Assembly (NCBI GenBank): GCA_003118195.1
Contig: BEXV01000538.1
Span: forward strand, 54,793-118,792
From: Hemicentrotus pulcherrimus
Taxonomy: Eukaryota > Echinodermata > Echinoidea > Camarodonta > Strongylocentrotidae
Reading direction: 5' to 3'
Length of the DNA stretch: 64,000 bases
Shown here: piece after piece, positions 45,901 through 56,889 of the stretch
How the letters are laid out: each line of letters opens with the position of its first letter
Numbering within the stretch: position 1 is the first letter of the stretch
Translations under genes and position numbers: made by a program
The notes under the pieces: generated by a model
The model's input: the letters and a program-made list of their open reading frames with translations, nothing else
Told to the model about the DNA's origin: nothing
Databases searched by the model: none

Positions 45901-47457
45901 CATGTTTCCATCAGCTTTCCCCAGTATCTAATCAGATCATCTTCTTAATACATGCATCCTTGTACCAAATATGAAAACTGGGATATGTACAGATGAACAT
46001 AAAATCAACCTCTTAGGTAAAACTCTCCATGTGGATAACTAGAAGTCTTTTGGGAACATAATTGCAACAACATTTATCATCTGTTTAGAACCAGAAGGGC
46101 ATTGACACTGTGTTGAAATATGAATGGCCTTCTGGCTTAAAAGAAATGGTATGTATTCTTTCTCCTTTCCCCTTTTTGAAGGGGCGGGGGGTATAGTGCA
46201 TAAATATTAAAACAATGTCAGTATGGACTTCTAGTAGTTTTTTAACTTGACCTTATTATGACAAACATTCAAATTGGTTTATTTCTTCATGGTGATGCAG
46301 GCTGGTACTAAGTTAACAGCTCTATACCTGCAAATAGCTACCTGTACCAGGGACATGATCCTAGACATGGTAACAACAAGAGTATATGTGAACAGACAGA
46401 CCAAAAACCCAGAAAGATGATACCTGCAATATATCAATGTCATATATAAACCCCCTACGTAGTCTGCTATATTTACAATTGGGTGTCATGTGTGTCCATG
46501 TTACAGCTAAAACAACAATGTAAATGTTTCAAATGAAAAAATCTGAAAGACAAGCCGACATTTTACAGTAGTACCATATCAGAACAAGGGTTCCATTGCT
46601 ACCCCTGCTACATACTGGCTTTATGCCAAAGTCATTAGTAAATGATGTTGACACAACTGTCTGCCACCCCTCCTTCCACTAGCTGGTAAAGATGGAGGGA
46701 TGGAGGCTTGCTGGTTGTGTGATTGATCTGGAGTTTACTTTAATTGGCATGTACTGGACATGTTCACCGTAATAGATGAATTTATGATGCTCTTTTTGAC
46801 CCACTTGTCATTTTAAATGTTGATGACTAAATATGTATACAGAGAAAAGTCAGGGGTGAAATGTGCCAAGGTGCATGCAGTAACAGATTTGTATTTTGTA
46901 GAATGCGAAAGACTGTGTTTTGTGTGGGTCATGACTATGTCAGTCTCTGAATATCATCACTCTATCCAAATGTATTAATCTTCAAATCAAGAAAATGTTT
47001 ATATCCTACTTATATAAAAATGAAGCTCTACCTATAATACCAACAATAAAAAAGGATGAAATCTGGAAATACATAAATTACATTGAATACCAAATCTTTT
47101 TCGAAACAGTGCACTCTTTATCATTTCCATTTTTGTAGAAGAAAGTGCTCAAAATGATAAACAGGTGATGACATAGGCATAGCATGTATTACAAAACAAA
47201 CTTGGCTATGCTCCACTGCTGTCATAACTATTAGAGATGGCATATATATAGCCTACATGGTTTCTATCCCTATATACAACCAGTAGCGATGACATTTGAG
47301 AGCAAGGAATGATTAACTGCCTGTTATCTCACCAACAATGTGTATGAATTCTTATTATAGACTCTGAATACTAGGATCCCTTCAATTTCAATGCAAAGAT
47401 AGAGTGGTGTGAGTAGCTGTATGTAGCACAGAGTTTATGTTAGATAATAGTCTTACC
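42943..47457. other. presumed MAP upstream intron or 5' flank
   Basis: About 4.5 kb, AT-rich. Contains an (AAAAG)n run at about 43237-43260 and a 103-codon + strand frame at 43694-44002 without splice support. No firm exon. Confidence 0.35.
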
Positions 47458-47550
47458 TCCCACTTCTTTGGGTAATGTATGGTTATATAGCCCAATTGAT
47501 TGCTCTGTTCCTCAGAGAAGCATTAACTTTCCCACGTATGTCAGCAAGCT
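47458..47550 (-). other. possible non-coding 5' exon
   Basis: On the - strand an acceptor CTCTACCTCAG is followed by about 93 bp ending at a strong donor, GGGAG|GTAAGA. All three frames carry stops, so it could only be a 5' UTR exon, for example of the MAP gene. A CT microsatellite (about 47626-47650) lies about 75 bp upstream. Supported only by the splice signals. Confidence 0.2.
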
Positions 47551-47625
47551 GAGGTAGAGAATAATACAATTCCAATGGTGGAGCTCCACTTTTGCCTCAC
47601 AAGTTGGATGGCAAACACAATCTCA

Positions 47626-47650
47626 TATCTCTCTCTCTCTCTCTCTCTCT
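47626..47650. repeat. (CT)n microsatellite
   Basis: About 12 CT units. Confidence 0.85.
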
Positions 47651-47819
47651 ATGCTCTCCTCTTTTTATGTGGATGTGAAGAGAATAATTTATGCCCTGAC
47701 AAGGTGGTTGCCAGGAGACAGACAGACAAGAGTGAGAGGGAGAAAGGGAAAATTGCCTGGCACAGAGAATCAGTGATCAGAGTCGAGATACACAGGTATG
47801 ATGGGGATAAATGATAATG

Positions 47820-49720
47820 GTTGTTTTTATATGCAGGCCTATCTAAAGTACAGTGAAAATGGCAATGAAACTGTAGAACAGTGACAAATATTTGTTACTT
47901 TCATATCTATGCACTTTGGTTAATGCTCTCCAATCAAGCAACAAGGCATACAATGCAATTGGGAGGGGGGTTTTCTTTGAAATGATGGAGGCTGACGTCA
48001 TTTCATAGTGCTCATATGAATCAAAGGAAGATTTTTTTTAAAAATAATATTTTGTCAAAATACACATACTTTGGAACTATTCAAATTGTAATGCTGTACT
48101 AGAGTAGCATTTTAAAGGTATATGTGATGAAGAATGTAAGATCACTAATGCAATAAATGAATTGTTCTGAAATATGTGTACTAAAATTTATAAGTAATAC
48201 TAAAAATACATTGCTGTGATTTAATAATTCATGTGTTTGCTACAGAACTACAACAGAAAATAAAATACAAAATTATTAATACCGAAGTGTTATATGCTAT
48301 AAATATAAATTACACAGAGGGTGAGCAGACTTCCCTTTTTCCCTCAAGCAGTGAATTCTTCCAAGGAACTATATTTCCCCCAAAATTGGAATACCTGAAG
48401 TACATGTTCCTAGATGTCACAGATGTCATTGAATACTGCTAGGAGGATGCTCATTTGCATTTTCACTTATCTCCATTAGATGTGAAAACATTTTGTGTGA
48501 ACTCAAGTATTGATTCAGTTCCAACCTCCCCACAAGGCACATACATTATAGCTGTTTGCTCCCCTTATTATAGATGCAGATGATTCTAGATGGTGACTGA
48601 ATTCTGCTTGGTATTATAATCCTTGGGGTAGTGCCTTGTAAGATAAGATGACTTATTTCTAGATATATATGAAGAAAACGAGTTTGGTTATTTTAGGAAA
48701 ACTGTTTTGATCTCTGTACCGGATCAGATTACTTTATTCCTTCCAGTATAGTAATAATGATAATGGCTAGCAGCTTATCATTGCTTTGTTTTCTGTGGGT
48801 TTTGATAAAATCAGATTTTAAATGCAGCACAGAGAGATTGATCTTGCTGCGGTAAAAAAAAACAGTAATTGATCATGACTTAATATCGGCCTGTGTTTGT
48901 TTAGCTTTTGTTTTCAAACATGTTTCTGATATTTTCATACCAAAATTGTATAAGCCTCGATCTTTTCTCCCTTCTGAATGCTATTATAATGATTATAAAT
49001 GCGACTCCACTGCACAAAACTTCATATGTGGAGCCAGTTTTTTTAAGATAGGAAATGATGGCCACCCCCTCCCCCTTTTTTGTATCCCTTTTCATGCCCA
49101 GGTCTAAATACCTTCCACCTCTATTTCACTCTAGTATTCCTGCAATTCAACTTTAGTGGGTAAATGGTATCTGGCATCCAATTATCAGTAATAAGAAAGT
49201 TGACCTCGTATAAAGATGACCTTAAAATCACATCCCCTTCATCCTTCACTCTCTGTCAATCTGCTCTGGGATATTAATTGAGGGAGAATGAATCATCTTT
49301 GCTAATCATTCTTTAGAAATAAAGCCACACCCCACATTTTGCATTCATACCATGCTTATGTTTCCACTTGAACAAATACTTGATGGTCCATACATGACAA
49401 CAATGACTCGAGCAGGATTTATTATTCTACCTAAAAGGCATTTTTCCCCCACACCACAAATTAAACAATTGTATATCCCACAATGAATTGCTTAGAGCAT
49501 TGCATATTTTTAAAAAATGTTGTAAAATGAAGTTTTTTAAAGTTAACAATGTTCAGTATATTTACTTGTCAGAAAGAAATATAAAATTGTCTTCCATCAT
49601 CTGTTTTTTTTTGGGGGGAAGGGGTTGGAAAGATAGCGACCCACCCCACTTTCAAGTCCCACACGCACATTACTCCACCAGCAATCATTCATGTAGTAAA
49701 GCCTCATTGCCAGATATGAC
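47820..49720. other. AT-rich non-coding sequence
   Basis: No exon, RNA gene or repeat array seen. Confidence 0.35.
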
Positions 49721-49759
49721 CTTCAATCTTTGTTCAGCAACCCATCCCATCCTCCATCA

Positions 49760-50120
49760 CACAACAGTGAAATTAATTGGATAACGTCTGGAGCCTGACC
49801 GTAAAGTGAGCGAAAGAAGCCAGAGAAGGCTTTATAACGCCAGCATGCCCTCAGCGTGCATTTACACAGAAACACTGGTCTACACCACGAGTCATTAGCG
49901 CACGGCGGAGATATTACCAGACACCTGATTGTTGCTTTATTACGATGGTGAGCAATGGAGACAGTCCGAGCGGGTGTGGGGTTGAGAGAGCTAGCTAGTC
50001 TGGCATGCAGGCATAATTTTATTCTAACTATTGTATTCAGCCTTGGGGTTTTAGTTTCCCTAGACAACAATATTTCTCCCCGGTTATGACTAATCCGGCC
50101 TTCCTTGACTGTGATCATGG
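49760..50120. promoter_or_regulatory. candidate conserved non-coding block or enhancer
   Basis: About 350 bp with clearly higher GC than the flanks and dense homeobox-like words: ACTAATCCGG (K50/Otx type), GCTTTATAACG and TTTATTACGATGG (Cdx/Hox type), and ATTGTTGC (Sox type). A 133-codon - strand frame crosses it but shows no domain or splice logic. The regulatory role is inference. Confidence 0.3.
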
Positions 50121-50541
50121 ACATAATCTTGGTCTTTGATTTGCTTCACATTTCAAACTAGGTTAATAATTCATACAAAAAAGCTAATAGGCTTAGTATG
50201 AGCAGTATCCAGGGATGTATTGAATGTCTACGTAAGCCAGACTGAAGTAAAATGTATTGAAACACATATTTTCCCCAAGCAAAATGAGATTATATCATAT
50301 TAACTTGATTAAATCTTTATTGTAACTGCAAGATGATTTAAAGTTACATAATGACACATCAATTTTCTGCATATGGAGACATTTAGTTAATTAAAAGCAG
50401 ATAATAGTGAGATTAGCATAAGGATCAAGGACTGAAATGGGTTGTCTTGTACGACACTAATTGCTCCTACAACAATTGCTCCACATCATAACATCTGTTG
50501 AAAGCCAGAAGGTTGTTAAGTCTGTGTTAAGTACAGGAGGG

Positions 50542-50575
50542 AACACCCTTTTGACTCTCAACAGTCAAAGGTGTT
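50542..50575. promoter_or_regulatory. palindrome with paired TCF/LEF-like sites
   Basis: AACACCCTTTTGACT and AGTCAAAGGTGTT form an inverted repeat with a six-base loop. TCAAAGG is the TCF/LEF core and the other arm carries a near-match in the opposite orientation. Confidence 0.3.
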
Positions 50576-53500
50576 TTATTACCATCAATGAAGTAAATAC
50601 AACACCATTTTGTTATTCCATGGTTTAAATGAAGACACCCAAGACTACCCATTACATATAGCACATAATGGAACTATTACAGTTCATGCACTCCTAAAAT
50701 GGATGTCTGCCTATAGATGATGAGGAGTGGCTATATAGTAGGAACTATTGGAAGAATAATGAGGTGTTTGACCAGCATGATTCGAGTCTTCCATCATGGA
50801 AATAATGAATGAAGTTGGGTAGGAATTAGCCCTGGGGTTAGCATTAGGTCCGGCTCCATGTAGTCGGCTGTCATCCTAATTCAATCAAGTACTGTATACT
50901 GGTAGTGGCAGATGATGTTTTTGTCTTTTATATTTTTGGTTACCATACTGGGAAATCTGCATTTTCCTTTCTGCTAGGAGGTGACACAAATCTTTCATCA
51001 CCTTAATTGAAATTTTCATACACATTGAAGTGATTTATATGATGGTTATCAATGTTGATTCACATGTGTTAAAAAAAAAACACATATCAGTGGTCATTAT
51101 TTTATTCACTTGGATGATGTGCACCCTACAGATATTCACACCTTTTAAAGTTTTCTTGATTTCTATTGTATACAATTACCGGTAGATGCTTATATTTAAT
51201 CTATTTTATATGCATTTATACCAATTTAGTACAGCATAAACTCGCAATTCTTAATTCTATTATTTCAACAAAGGCATACATTAGTTTTCACAGCACCGGT
51301 ACTTCAACAGGTTTCAAAAATATCTTGTAAACTAGATTAGCTAGGACAATAGGTTTCCACTCGCTGTCCCTAGTATTTCTCTTAAGAATAATAACAATAA
51401 AAATAATCTAATAACACACAATATAATCTTCTGAAATATTACACATTGTCTTTGACATATTGTGTCAAAACAAATGCATTAGTGAAGAGAAAAACACAAC
51501 CAGCTCGAAGGCAATGTGAGACAAGAGCGAGCGAGCTTCTATATTTAACCTGCCCCTCCAGTGCATGCATAATAGGAGAGCAAGGCAGTGAGGTATGAGT
51601 CATCCATGCTCTATTCGTCTCTATCGTCTTATTTTCTTTCCTGTCCCATGTCCTTGTCTCGCTCCCTCTCTTCTTCTCTCAGCTTCCAACGTGGAAGCAG
51701 TTGTCCCGGCTGCAGCAGTACAATTTGTTTTCATCAATTCCACTTACATGATTTAACATTTGTTTGTTGGTAAAAGTGTAAAAATAGTGTCACAATGCAT
51801 GTATGTAAGAAAAGGTGATTCTATGTTGGTAGTTAAGGTAAATAGTTTTACAAAATCTTCAATTTAAACAAAACTAATGCTGCACATATCGAGTTCAAAA
51901 ACAAATTCAACTGTGTGTTGTAATAGTAAATGGCTGCAACTTTCCGACAACAATTTTTGTGCCATAAATATGTAAGAAAACAAATGAGATAGTGGGAGTA
52001 AAACAACATACAATATGAATCAATAATATCTAGTTTCATTTCATCTTCTATTCCTGTCATATGCATATAAATATGGATGAGGTGATGTGAATTTTTGCTT
52101 TTTTCTCAAAGAGACTTTCCAATTTTTGTTTTCTATAGGAAGGAAATATGGAGGTCAGGGAGAACAATCATGGGAGGAAATTCAATACCGGTATGTCATT
52201 TTAAAGATATTTAAGGGGATAAAGTATATATCAAACTCTGAGGTTCTTAATGTCAATGTTTTCCTTCCTGTTCTTACTTCCTTTCATTAAAATCAAAACT
52301 GTCAAAGTGTCCTGTCCATTGTGAGAGTGGGATCCTACTTGCAACTACAGCATTCAGCAAACCTTTCAAATTTCTCCTATATTAGAACTTATCAATACAA
52401 CATGTGAGCAATTAATTATTCAAATTACATATGTATTTAGCATATTATGCAATAACCTTCCTTTTAAAGGCATGATGATTTTATTGCCGCCACCATTCCA
52501 CTCTCGGGCTTCAACAATCAAATTTGTACAATTAGTTTACATTTCAGGTAGAATGAGAATTGGAGCTAGAAGTAATTTGCCATTATATCCCCAGTCTGGT
52601 TGTATTGATCATAAAAATGTACCGCACTGTCAGTCTAAGCCGCAGAATGGTAATTTCAACCAATCGGTAACCTTGGGCGCCCCGATGGGCTGCCATAGTT
52701 TCATCAGAGAGAAAAGTAGGAGATGCGGCTTGTGCTAGCCTCTCTGAACAGTTTTCTTTTGAGGGAAATGGGGCCAAGGTTTAGTGGCTGTATGGGTGAA
52801 GCAATCAGATGTAAAATGATTTGCCATATGCCTGGCAGAAGGGCACAAACAACAAATTTTGTATTATTTTTTTGTTTGAATATCAAAAATATGAATATTT
52901 TACTTTGTAATGTCAAATTAATATTCATTGTCATTGTAAACAATTTGAATGATATTCAGACTGTTATGTGTTCCATAGATGCAATCAAGAATGGTCAACA
53001 TTTCGGAAAACATTTTTCTCAAAATTTGCCTCCATCCATCATCCCCAAAATCCATTTTTGCCCTTCTTCTGAGCATAAAGTGAAATATGCAAAATTATCT
53101 GTATTAGAGTCTAATATTGTTATTGATGCCAAAACATAGAGAGTGGGGAAATCAAAGGAAAGACAGGTGCCATTAACTAAAATAGCATGTACACACCAAT
53201 TTGATTATTTCCAGTAAATGAAAACTTGTTTTGATATTAGTGACTTTAATCTGTTAGATCATGTTACAGGGTGTATATTTTGCATATTTCTCATCCTACA
53301 TGATTTAGCAGAACTTGAGATCTTACTTGTGTGTTCACAGTGAGGATATATTCTCAGGTGGGCCAGACAAGATGTACTTCAAAAATTTGAGCAGGCGGAA
53401 TGTTTGCAAATTTGATCAGTTTCGAGCAATTACCTGCGTCTAGATCTGCGTGTGTCTCATCACATGAGGAATTTTGCATGTATCTTTAGGATATCCATTT

Positions 53501-54140
53501 TCTGTATCCCCTACAAACAGACATTTTGATGCAATCTACAGGCAACATCCATGTTTTTCTCAGCCTTGGTCAATTACGGTGGCAATATTTTTTACAGAAA
53601 TATTGTCTGCCAGGATCCAAAAGGCTTACACTCCTACAATTTCACATCTTAGATGTAATGGCCTTTTGGCTGTCATTATTTGGTTTAGAAATTGCTTCTA
53701 GGGTTATGGTTATTGTAAGATACCCTAGTAGAAATAAGCCAGATTCTATTAGAGTTACCAAATATAGTTGAAGACTTATTCACATTATGGATAATTCTAT
53801 ATCAAGCAATGACATCTAAGGATACAAAATGCATGACATTTCATTTGAATGACTCTAAACATTTTATTGTTGGCATTTTATTGAATAGGGATTGTGCAAA
53901 ATTTCTTTTCTATTAGATATATAAATTAGTTTACCATTGAGACAATTGCTTTTATAATTAAAATTAAACATTACTATTGTCCTGTGCATACAATACATTA
54001 TGTTTATGGTGGATTTTAGAATTAATATCAACCTAATCAGAAGAAATATAGACATTTGAAAATATTTAAATGTATTTAACTGGTTGACGGATAGTTAACC
54101 TGTTCGAAACGTCGAGTCACTCATCATTTCCAAGCGCTAT
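50576..54140. other. non-coding sequence with scattered GC-richer patches
   Basis: Patches near 51490-51720 and 52580-52760 (ACCAATCGG, GGGCGCCCCGATGGGCTGCC) stand out from the AT-rich background and might be regulatory or 5' exons. No coding frame with splice sites was accepted. Confidence 0.3.
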
Positions 54141-54241
54141 AGTTCTCCTTAGAACTACTTGCTAAGAAAGATAACAAACAGTCCTTTTCAGGACTACACT
54201 CCTCCAAGAAAGATTACCGAGTCAGAGTCCTTTTCAGGACT
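54141..54241 (+). promoter_or_regulatory. array of three histone-type 3' end stem-loops with downstream purine elements
   Basis: Copies 2 and 3 are AGTCCT-TTTC-AGGACT (54180-54195, 54226-54241), a six-base stem with the UUUC loop, the second-pair G-C and the closing U-A typical of replication-dependent histone mRNAs. Copy 2 is followed after nine bases by CAAGAAAGA (54205-54213), the purine element that pairs with U7 snRNA in sea urchins. Copy 1 is a weaker stem, AGTTCT-CCTT-AGAACT (54141-54156), followed by AAGAAAGA (54164-54171). The usual stem is GGCYCT/AGRGCC, so these are variants. No histone reading frame lies upstream on the + strand. Confidence 0.6.
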
Positions 54242-54892
54242 ACTCAAACCTCCCTCTCTCTCACACATGGTGCAACAGCAAACCTACTGTATATTTACAT
54301 AATGTGGTAACAAAACTTTGAACTTCAAAATACCAGGGCAATCAAGCAAGAATTAATGTAGGTTGATCTATAGGTTCAGTTGCAGGCAATGAATCTTTTT
54401 TTCACGAATTGAATAAAAATATCTAGGAATTTAAGATTTATTAGCTTCATATCTGAAAAAGAAAAAGAAAAAAAAAATGGCTCCAAAATGAGAATCATGT
54501 GGACATGACATCTTTCAATTAGGAGGTTTGTTAATTTATAGTTTCTTTGGAACTTTTAGACTTGTGGCCTTTGACAGCCCCCCAAAATTGAATAAAAATG
54601 TCAAAATAACTCTCATCATTTGAAGTGGATGGACATTCAAAATGAGATTTGATGTAGAATGCAGAAAGGAGGTTTTCAAATATTTTATTTCAATGTTAAA
54701 CACAATAATAAACATAATAGATAAATTTAGAACTATTTTTGTGTAGTTATCATCGCAATGAACAGCTGCTTATCGGAAAATGCCCCCCTGCCCCCTTATT
54801 TCCTAACCCCAATATCTACAATTAAAATAATTCTTTGTTTAAAGTCACTGCATTGGATGCAATAAATGTCCCATCTGCATGAAATAACTCAC

Positions 54893-55091
54893 CATTAACG
54901 TACAGAAAGATCAATGTAGATGTGGACCCTTGGAATGACAGGAAATAAATGAAATCATTGAGTAATTGATTATCCTGCAACCACCACTGATTGGAATAAC
55001 TAAACGTCTGAGGCACGTCCAGGACTCCTATATTGAGATACATATAGCCGCTATTCTTGTATCTCGGACATATTAACAGTTTGATTTGCAA
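54893..55091 (-). CDS. candidate exon of an unidentified gene
   Basis: Acceptor GATTTACAG and consensus donor GTGAGT bound 199 bp open only in phase 0, ending in phase 1. It reads LQIKLLICPRYKNSGYMYLN, then VPQTFSYSNQWWLQDNQLLN and STSTLIFLYVNG. Beta-strand-like, with a terminal LYVNG that recalls LamG or other jelly-roll folds, but this is too weak to name. Its exit phase fits the MAP large exon, though its content does not look MAP-like. Confidence 0.3.
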
Positions 55092-55555
55092 CTGTAAATC
55101 GGTCGTAAGCTGTTACGTAATATTAAGGGCGAGAAGCATGCAGTCTGTCTTTTTAATCCAATTGGGGGTGACTTTTGCAGGGCAAGCGATAGAATATTGG
55201 ATTTACAATGAGCCTGCTTCATGGTATAGTGCCTAACAAGGAAATTACTTTCCTTGAATATGTATTAATAGTTGGTAGTGTAACCTTCATTTGATTCTTT
55301 ACCTATTTTTTATCCCTGAATAATTGTATGCATTTTTGTTGACATGTTATTTTATGGCACGGTTTTTTGATTGATGGATAGTATTGTGTATAGATAGACA
55401 ACTGATTCCTACATTGTAAATATCTTGGATTTGTCATCTAAACAAAACATTGGGGATGCATATATATACTTTTAAATTAAATTTTTCCAACGCACACACC
55501 CTGACATGTAAAAACTAAAGAAATCATGGTTGGTATGAGAGAAGGCACTACTTAC

Positions 55556-55682
55556 ATGACATGCAGACTGACTGAGATTGATGCGTTTCTCCACGAGTTC
55601 TGAGATCATATTGATAAGAGTCAAGCAAAGTAATAATCTTAAGTGAAGCAGACGTGATTGTAGCCCCAGACTCTGACACCAT
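55556..55682 (-). CDS. candidate first coding exon (ATG to consensus donor)
   Basis: ATG at 55680-55682 in good context (GACATGG), with an in-frame TAA upstream, opens 42 codons: MVSESGATITSASLKIITLL, DSYQYDLRTRGETHQSQSV, then CMS. The donor GTAAGT leaves phase 1. That phase matches the entry of the MAP large exon, so it could be the missing MAP N-terminus. The 12.6 kb between them and lack of homology make this tentative. Confidence 0.3.
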
Positions 55683-55785
55683 GTCAACAGACAATTAGGT
55701 CAAGCCTCTGGTGATAGACATGATGGACGGGAGAGGTCATCAATGTAAGCTCCTTGGTTCATTTAGAATTGATTCACTGAAGAAA

Positions 55786-55999
55786 NNNNNNNNNNNNNNN
55801 NNNNNNNNNNNNNNNNNNNNNNNNNNNNNNNNNNNNNNNNNNNNNNNNNNNNNNNNNNNNNNNNNNNNNNNNNNNNNNNNNNNNNNNNNNNNNNNNNNNN
55901 NNNNNNNNNNNNNNNNNNNNNNNNNNNNNNNNNNNNNNNNNNNNNNNNNNNNNNNNNNNNNNNNNNNNNNNNNNNNNNNNNNNNNNNNNNNNNNNNNNN
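55786..55999. other. assembly gap (N run)
   Basis: 214 N, followed by a long T run; sequence unknown. Confidence 1.
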
Positions 56000-56498
56000 A
56001 TTTTTTTTTTTTTTTTTTTTTTTTGGTCAACATCAGGCTAGTAAATCATGAATGCATGACATTGTCACTTTCATATGCAAAGAAATGATTTGATTTCATC
56101 TACACTCCCCTCTGTTTCCATCATCTCACATTGTTATTTAAGTGTGCAGACAGAGTTTACTTCATTAGATATGAAGTTAGTCACATATCAGAAGCAGTCT
56201 CTTCTACACTGTCTTAACTCATTGTTTCTTCCATGGCATATTCCAGAATCTGATAATGCCTGGCTCAATTTCAGTAATAGAAGCGGCCAATACTATAACT
56301 CTATTAAAAAGATGGGTAATTCATAAATGTTCATCAGCATAATCTGTTTTGTTATTCAGGGTTCTGAATAAAAGTTTTTGTTGAATTTCAACAAAAAATT
56401 ATTGCTGAAGTATTAACTGTTAACATTATGGATGATTTGAGGCATACAGAGTGTTGCATAAATGTAGTCAGACAATGGTCAGCACTTTGGAATGTTAC

Positions 56499-56553
56499 CT
56501 GGGTAACCTGGCCCTTCTGCTGGGCACACAGCAGATTTCTTAATTAAACTTGC
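56499..56553 (-). other. weak candidate micro-exon
   Basis: Acceptor CCCCCGTTCAG and donor GTAACA bound 55 bp reading ASLIKKSAVCPAEGPGYP, ending in phase 1 like the MAP entry. Short exons like this arise easily by chance. The surrounding 56470-56890 block is GC-richer than its flanks and may be conserved. Confidence 0.15.
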
Positions 56554-56889
56554 CTGAACGGGGGACAAATTCTATCACCAGACAGAAATCCCATGCATGT
56601 CTGAGATCAATATCTACTCGTGGGCCACACCGCATATGGGGAAACACGTGTCTCTGACAATGTGCCATGTTCTCCAACATTCCTCCCTGGATGAATCTAC
56701 ATCCTGAAAAGAGAACTTCATCACACTCGTCGTTCGTCCTTTGGCAGGTTGATCATGTGATGCAGCTGAGATGCGCTGCTTGACCTAGATGAAGTCAGTC
56801 TCATGAATCTTAATTCACTAGGATCCTCAGGCAAATCCCTCATGGGAAGGAAAAGAAGCCTTGTGGGAATATCAACCACTTTGGAGAAG

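Noticed and set aside
49723..50124. 133-codon - strand frame
   Set aside because: Overlaps the GC-richer island; no domain and no splice logic. The lower stop density of GC-rich DNA explains it.
52723..53139. 138-codon + strand frame
   Set aside because: Composition changes abruptly along the frame and no motif is visible; consistent with chance.
55711..56088. Frames running through the N gap
   Set aside because: They consist of unknown bases and a poly-T run.
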